Shown here piece by piece: positions 59,630 through 64,000 of a stretch of DNA of 64,000 bases (positions within the stretch are counted from its first letter, which is position 1; the number at the start of each line of letters is the position of its first letter). The position numbers and the translations under genes were made by a program. The notes beneath the pieces are model-generated. The model was not told the origin of the DNA. It searched no databases and was given only the letters and a program-made list of their open reading frames with translations. Source of the stretch: Cellulomonas avistercoris (lineage in GTDB: Bacteria; Actinomycetota; Actinomycetes; Actinomycetales; Cellulomonadaceae); assembly GCF_014836445.1 (NCBI RefSeq), contig NZ_JACSQV010000005.1:45606-109605 (forward strand). The letters are read 5' to 3'.

Positions 59630-62545
59630 GTGAGCGACCAGTCCCCGAACCCGACCCCCGACGACGTCCCGTACCGCTACACCGCCGCCCTCGCGCAGGA
59701 GATCGAGCTGCGCTGGCAGGACGAGTGGGACGAGCGCGGCACGTTCTTCACGCCCAACCCGGTCGGACCGCTCACCGACGGGCAGGGACGCCACGCCGAC
59801 CCGTCCGCGCGGCCGTTCTTCGTCATGGACATGTTCCCGTACCCCTCGGGTGCCGGGCTGCACGTCGGGCACCCCCTGGGTTACATCGCGACGGACGTCG
59901 TGGGGCGGTTCCGGCGCATGTGCGGCGACAACGTCCTGCACGCGCTCGCGTTCGACGCGTTCGGGCTGCCGGCCGAGCAGTTCGCCGTGCAGACCGGCCA
60001 GCACCCCCGGGTGACGACCGAGGCGAACATCGCGATCATGCAGCGCCAGCTGCGGCGCCTGGGCCTCGCGCACGACCCGCGCCGGTCCTTCGCGACCATC
60101 GACGCGGACTACGTCCGGTGGACCCAGTGGATCTTCCTGCAGATCTTCGAGTCCTGGTACGACGAGGACGCCGTGCGTCCCGACGGCGGCAGGGGCCGCG
60201 CGCGGCCCGTGTCCGAGCTGGTCGAGGAGTACGCCGCCGGCACGCGCCCGCTGCCGACCGACGTCGAGGGCGTCCCCGAGGGTGCGACGTGGGCCGACCT
60301 GGACGAGGCCGCGCGCCGCCGCGTCATCGACACGCGCCGCCTGGCCTACCTGTCGCAGACGCCGGTCAACTGGGCCCCGGGCCTGGGGACGGTCCTCGCG
60401 AACGAGGAGGTCACGTCGGACGGTCGTTCCGAGCGCGGCAACATGCCGGTCTTCCAGCGCAGCCTGCGGCAGTGGAACATGCGCATCACGGCGTACGCGG
60501 ACCGCCTCACGGACGACCTCGAGCTGATCGACTGGCCCGAGAAGGTCAAGTCGATGCAGCGGCACTGGATCGGGCGCTCGACGGGCGCCCGGGTGCGGTT
60601 CGCCGTCCAGGGCGGCGAGCAGGTCGAGGTCTTCACGACCCGTCCGGACACGCTGTTCGGTGCCACGTTCCTCGTCGTCTCCCCGGAGCACCCGCTGCTC
60701 GACGAGGTGCCCGCGCAGTGGCCCGACGGCACGTCGAGCGCCTGGACCGGTGGTCACGCGTCACCGACCGACGCCGTGTCCGACTACCGCCGGCAGGCCG
60801 CGGCGAAGACCGCGGTGGAGCGGCAGCAGGACGCCGGACGCAAGACGGGCGTCTTCACGGGCCACCTGGCCGCGAACCCCGTGAACGGCGAGCTGCTGCC
60901 CGTGTTCACCGCCGACTACGTCCTCATGGGCTACGGCACGGGCGCGATCATGGCGGTCCCGGGCGGCGACGAGCGCGACTTCCAGTTCGCCGAGGCGTTC
61001 GGGCTGCCGGTGGTCTACACGGTCGACGCGCCCGAGGGCACGCCCCCGGGCGCCCGCACGGGCGACGGCGCGGTCATCAACTCGTCGAACGACGAGATCA
61101 GCCTCGACGGGCTGGAGGTCGGCGAGGCCAAGGAGCGCATCGTCGCCTGGCTGTCCAGCAAGGGCGTCGGCGAGGGCACCGTGACCTACCGGCTGCGCGA
61201 CTGGCTGTTCAGCCGGCAGCGCTACTGGGGCGAGCCGTTCCCGATCGTCTACGACGAGCACGACACCCCGATCGCCCTCCCGCTGTCGGCCCTGCCGGTC
61301 GAGCTCCCCGAGGTGCCGGACTTCTCCCCGCGCACGTACGACCCGGACGACGCCGACTCCGAGCCGGAGCCCCCGCTGGGCCGCAACACGGACTGGCTGT
61401 ACGTCGAGCTCGACCTGGGCGACGGGCCGAAGCGCTACCGCCGCGACGCCAACACGATGCCCAACTGGGCCGGCTCGTGCTGGTACTACCTGCGCTACCT
61501 CGACCCCCGCTCGGACGACGTCCTGGTCGACCCCGCGCTGGAGGAGTACTGGATGGGCCCGGGCCACGGCGCCCAGCCCGCCGGCTCCACCGGCGGCGTC
61601 GACCTGTACGTGGGCGGCGTCGAGCACGCCGTGCTGCACCTGCTCTACGCCAGGTTCTGGCACAAGGTCCTGCACGACCTGGGGCACGTCCGCAGCTCCG
61701 AGCCGTTCCACAAGCTGTTCAACCAGGGCTACATCCAGGCTTATGCGTACACCGACGAGCGCGGCGTCTACGTGCCGGCAGCCGAGGTGGTCGAGGACGA
61801 GACGTCGCCGACGGGCTTCCGGTGGGACGGGCAGCCCGTGAACCGGGAGTACGGCAAGATCGGCAAGTCGCTGAAGAACGCGGTGTCGCCGGACGAGATG
61901 TACGAGGCCTACGGCGCCGACACGCTGCGCGTCTACGAGATGTCGATGGGTCCGCTGGACCTGTCGCGCCCGTGGGAGACGCGCGCGGTCGTGGGTGCCC
62001 AGCGGTTCCTGCAGCGGCTGTGGCGCAACGTCGTCGACGAGACCACCGGTGAGGTCGTGGTGTCCGACGAGGAGCCGTCGACCGAGACGCTGCGCCTCCT
62101 GCACCGCACGATCGCCGACGTGCGCGAGGACATGACCGGCATGCGGATCAACACCGCGATCGCCAAGCTCATCGTCCTCAACAACCACCTGACGACGCTC
62201 GAGCGCAGCCCGCGGTCGGTCGTCGAGGCGCTCGTCGTCATGACCGCGCCCGTCGCGCCGCACATCACCGAGGAGCTGTGGGCCCGGCTCGGCCACGACG
62301 AGTCGGTCGTGCACGCGGCGTTCCCGCAGGCGGACCCGCGCTACCTGGTCGAGGACACCGTCACGTGCGTGTTCCAGGTGCAGGGCAAGGTCCGCGGCCG
62401 CGCCGAGGTGGCGCCGGCCGTGGGCGAGGACGAGCTGCGGGCGCTCGCGCTCGCGGACCCCGGCGTGCAGCGTGCGCTCGCGGGTCGTGACGTGCGCACG
62501 GTCATCGTGCGCGCACCGCGGCTCGTCAACGTGGTGCCCGCCTGA
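59630..62545 (+). CDS. leuS: Leucyl-tRNA synthetase
   Basis: 971 residues. Class I synthetase: HIGH region [16 protein letters not shown]1 editing domain ([14 protein letters not shown]), KMSKS variant KIGKS in a [19 protein letters not shown] context, and the anticodon and C-terminal domains. Slightly longer than E. coli LeuS because of an inserted loop around residues 180-230 common to actinobacteria. The stop TGA overlaps a CTG that is the probable start of degV. Confidence 0.97.
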   Translation: MSDQSPNPTPDDVPYRYTAALAQEIELRWQDEWDERGTFFTPNPVGPLTDGQGRHADPSARPFFVMDMFPYPSGAGLHVGHPLGYIATDVVGRFRRMCGDNVLHALAFDAFGLPAEQFAVQTGQHPRVTTEANIAIMQRQLRRLGLAHDPRRSFATIDADYVRWTQWIFLQIFESWYDEDAVRPDGGRGRARPVSELVEEYAAGTRPLPTDVEGVPEGATWADLDEAARRRVIDTRRLAYLSQTPVNWAPGLGTVLANEEVTSDGRSERGNMPVFQRSLRQWNMRITAYADRLTDDLELIDWPEKVKSMQRHWIGRSTGARVRFAVQGGEQVEVFTTRPDTLFGATFLVVSPEHPLLDEVPAQWPDGTSSAWTGGHASPTDAVSDYRRQAAAKTAVERQQDAGRKTGVFTGHLAANPVNGELLPVFTADYVLMGYGTGAIMAVPGGDERDFQFAEAFGLPVVYTVDAPEGTPPGARTGDGAVINSSNDEISLDGLEVGEAKERIVAWLSSKGVGEGTVTYRLRDWLFSRQRYWGEPFPIVYDEHDTPIALPLSALPVELPEVPDFSPRTYDPDDADSEPEPPLGRNTDWLYVELDLGDGPKRYRRDANTMPNWAGSCWYYLRYLDPRSDDVLVDPALEEYWMGPGHGAQPAGSTGGVDLYVGGVEHAVLHLLYARFWHKVLHDLGHVRSSEPFHKLFNQGYIQAYAYTDERGVYVPAAEVVEDETSPTGFRWDGQPVNREYGKIGKSLKNAVSPDEMYEAYGADTLRVYEMSMGPLDLSRPWETRAVVGAQRFLQRLWRNVVDETTGEVVVSDEEPSTETLRLLHRTIADVREDMTGMRINTAIAKLIVLNNHLTTLERSPRSVVEALVVMTAPVAPHITEELWARLGHDESVVHAAFPQADPRYLVEDTVTCVFQVQGKVRGRAEVAPAVGEDELRALALADPGVQRALAGRDVRTVIVRAPRLVNVVPA

Positions 62546-63522
62546 GCCCCGGCTCGACGCCGCCCCCGCCCCGGGTCGCGGTCGTCACGGACTCGACGGC
62601 GGCGCTGCCCGACGGGCTGGCGCACGCCGTCGGGCTCCAGGTCGTGCCCCTGGACGTCACCATCGACGGCGCGCGGTACGTCGAGGGCGTCGACGTGACC
62701 CCCGAGCAGCTGCTGCACGCGCTCGAGCGGGGTGCGAAGGTCACGACCTCGCAGCCGCCGCCCTCGGCGTTCGCCGCGGCGTACGAGCGGGCGGCCGCCG
62801 CGGGGGCCCACGAGATCGTCTCGGTGCACCTGTCCGGTGAGATGTCCGGCACCGTGCGGTCGGCCCGCACGGCAGCCACGGTCAGCCCGGTCCCGGTCCG
62901 GGTCGTGGACTCACGCACGGCGGCCCTCGGCCTGGGCTTCGCCGCCCTCGCGGCGGCGCACCACGCGCGCACGCCCGTCGACGACGCCCCCGACGTACCC
63001 GCCGAGCCCGAGGACGGGCTCGGCGGGGCCGTCCGCCGCTGGATGACGCGCACGGTCCACCGCGGCGGTCCGGTGCCCGTGTGGCCCGATGCCACCGAGG
63101 TCGCGCGAGTCGCCGGCGCCGCTGCGGCGAGCAGCCGCGTCTGGTTCCTGGTGGACTCGCTCGAGCACCTGCGCCGCGGCGGACGCCTCGGCACCGCCGC
63201 GGCCGCGCTCGGCACCGTCCTGGGGCTGCGCCCGATCCTGTCGGTGCAGGACGGCCGGCTCGCCGTGTGCGAGAAGGTCCGGACGCGCCGGGCGGCGCGC
63301 GACCGGCTCGAGCAGCTCGCGGTCGCGGAGCTCACGGGACGCCCGTCCGCACGCATCGCCGTCCACCACGTCGGCCCGTCCGACGCCGCCGACGAGGTCG
63401 CCGCCCACCTGGCCTCGGCGGTCGGCATCGCGACGGCCGACGTCCTGGTCGCGGACGCCGGCGCCGTGCTGGCCGCGCACGTCGGACCGGGTCTGCTCGC
63501 GGTCGTCGTCGCCGACGCCTGA
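62542..63522 (+). CDS. DegV-family fatty-acid-binding protein, CTG start
   Basis: 326 residues if read from CTG 62542, which overlaps the leuS stop (CTGA). The DegV N-terminus [16 protein letters not shown] lies in this frame, but no ATG, GTG or TTG precedes it, and GTG 62644 would cut it off. Further motifs are [27 protein letters not shown] and [12 protein letters not shown]. The fold binds fatty acids and in Gram-positives supplies them to fatty-acid kinase. A Gly/Pro-rich loop near residue 155-170 is an insertion. Coupled to leuS. Confidence 0.85.
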   Translation: MSPGSTPPPPRVAVVTDSTAALPDGLAHAVGLQVVPLDVTIDGARYVEGVDVTPEQLLHALERGAKVTTSQPPPSAFAAAYERAAAAGAHEIVSVHLSGEMSGTVRSARTAATVSPVPVRVVDSRTAALGLGFAALAAAHHARTPVDDAPDVPAEPEDGLGGAVRRWMTRTVHRGGPVPVWPDATEVARVAGAAAASSRVWFLVDSLEHLRRGGRLGTAAAALGTVLGLRPILSVQDGRLAVCEKVRTRRAARDRLEQLAVAELTGRPSARIAVHHVGPSDAADEVAAHLASAVGIATADVLVADAGAVLAAHVGPGLLAVVVADA

Positions 63523-63532
63523 GGGCCTCGCG

Positions 63533-63556
63533 GTCCCGCGCAGCCCGGGCCGGGAC
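63533..63556 (+). terminator. Hairpin after degV
   Basis: GTCCCG (63533-63538) / CGGGAC (63551-63556); the loop contains GCCCGGGC. Confidence 0.35.
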
Positions 63557-63597
63557 GGCCGCCGGGTCGACCCTCCCGGTGGACGACGTCCGCGCGC

Positions 63598-63603
63598 TAC
63601 CGT
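63598..63603 (+). promoter_or_regulatory. -10 element of the last gene
   Basis: TACCGT, 31 nt before GTG 63635, so this transcript has a short leader with AAGGGAAG (63621-63628). Confidence 0.4.
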
Positions 63604-63634
63604 GGTCGCCCTCGACCGACAAGGGAAGACCGCC

Positions 63635-64000
63635 GTGTCTCTGACCGACCAGCAGTGGTTGAGCGCGGTGATCGCCGCGTCCGTGGCGCTGACCGTCTAC
63701 GTCCTCGGGGTGCGCTCCACCGCCAGGGGGAGACGCTTCGAGGAGCTCAGCAGGGCGACCGTCAGGCTCAACGACGCTGCGATCGCGCTCGCGTCGGAGG
63801 TGTCCCGCCTCGAGGGCGACCGCGCGGCGCCCGCGGACACGCGTGACCTGCACCGCGAGGTGCGGGCGGCGGCGGCGGCCGTGCAGCTCGCCACCCAGCG
63901 CCGTGACATCCTGCTGCGCTCGAGCATCGTCGTGCGGACCGCCTGGCAGATGCGGCGCGCGGTCCAGCACCCCGACGACGACGTGTCGCGCTGGCCGTGG
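63635..64000 (+). CDS. Hypothetical membrane protein, truncated by the window end
   Basis: Open from GTG 63635 to the last base, 122 codons without a stop. AAGGGAAG (63621-63628) lies 6 nt upstream. One N-terminal membrane helix (about residues 9-25, WLSAVIAASVALTVYVLGV) is followed by a charged helical region rich in Arg and Ala (RRFEELSRATVRLNDAAIA). No family is recognised. The topology is probably N-out, C-in with a cytoplasmic coiled coil. Confidence 0.7.
   Translation, partial: MSLTDQQWLSAVIAASVALTVYVLGVRSTARGRRFEELSRATVRLNDAAIALASEVSRLEGDRAAPADTRDLHREVRAAAAAVQLATQRRDILLRSSIVVRTAWQMRRAVQHPDDDVSRWPW

Overview
The window is ordinary chromosomal DNA from a very GC-rich actinobacterium. 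GTG starts are frequent and Pro/Ala-rich linkers are common. A secreted GH11 xylanase with a CBM2-like domain, the rnc-mutM order behind sepIVA-yceD-rpmF, and an operon joining cytochrome bd to a DevS-like kinase all point to Cellulomonas or a close relative. I found one tRNA gene and no rRNA, CRISPR array, insertion sequence or prophage.

Layout. 1-3459: the end of recG, an ABC ATPase with a DUF6297-like membrane partner, and rsmD. 3523-10187: an rsbQ-rsbP stress-signalling pair, a GlxA-type regulator, an HD-domain protein, a class A beta-lactamase lipoprotein, a saccharopine dehydrogenase-like reductase and a GNAT acetyltransferase. 10249-13945: coaD-sepIVA and yceD-rpmF-rnc-mutM. 13976-23529: a 2-hydroxyacid dehydrogenase, a DevR-like response regulator, and the operon cydA-cydB-cydD-cydC-sensor kinase. 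23996-29863: rne, rplU, rpmA and obgE. 29946-35812: proB, proA, a 51-residue membrane protein, nadD, a Pro-rich membrane protein, rsfS and a histidine phosphatase. 35926-41321: tRNA-Ala, the xylanase, a MarR gene and ppc. 41377-57743: AAA+ ATPase, Nudix, VOC, an ECF sigma factor with a SnoaL-like tail, a DEAD-box helicase, a membrane hydrolase, CYTH, a glutathionyl-hydroquinone reductase homologue, a CWB2-like lipoprotein, an LLM oxidoreductase, a membrane metallophosphoesterase, a bulb-lectin/VanY fusion and an MntR-type regulator. 57747-64000: a HerA/DUF853 ATPase, leuS, degV and a truncated membrane protein.

How the parts may work together. The bd-oxidase operon ends with a kinase that keeps the DevS heme-GAF landmarks. 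A convergent response regulator keeps the DevR recognition-helix residues. A GGGAC-N4-GTCCC palindrome lies about 41 bp upstream of the predicted cydA transcription start. Together these suggest a self-contained circuit in which gas or redox sensing controls the terminal oxidase and its own sensor. A second signalling module is rsbQ-rsbP, with the same order and domain design as the Bacillus energy-stress pair. At the RNA level, the first codons of rnc contain a perfect 18-bp inverted repeat, a plausible self-cleavage site for RNase III. At least twenty genes have a TANNNT-like -10 element only 6-8 nt before the start codon, which implies widespread leaderless transcription.
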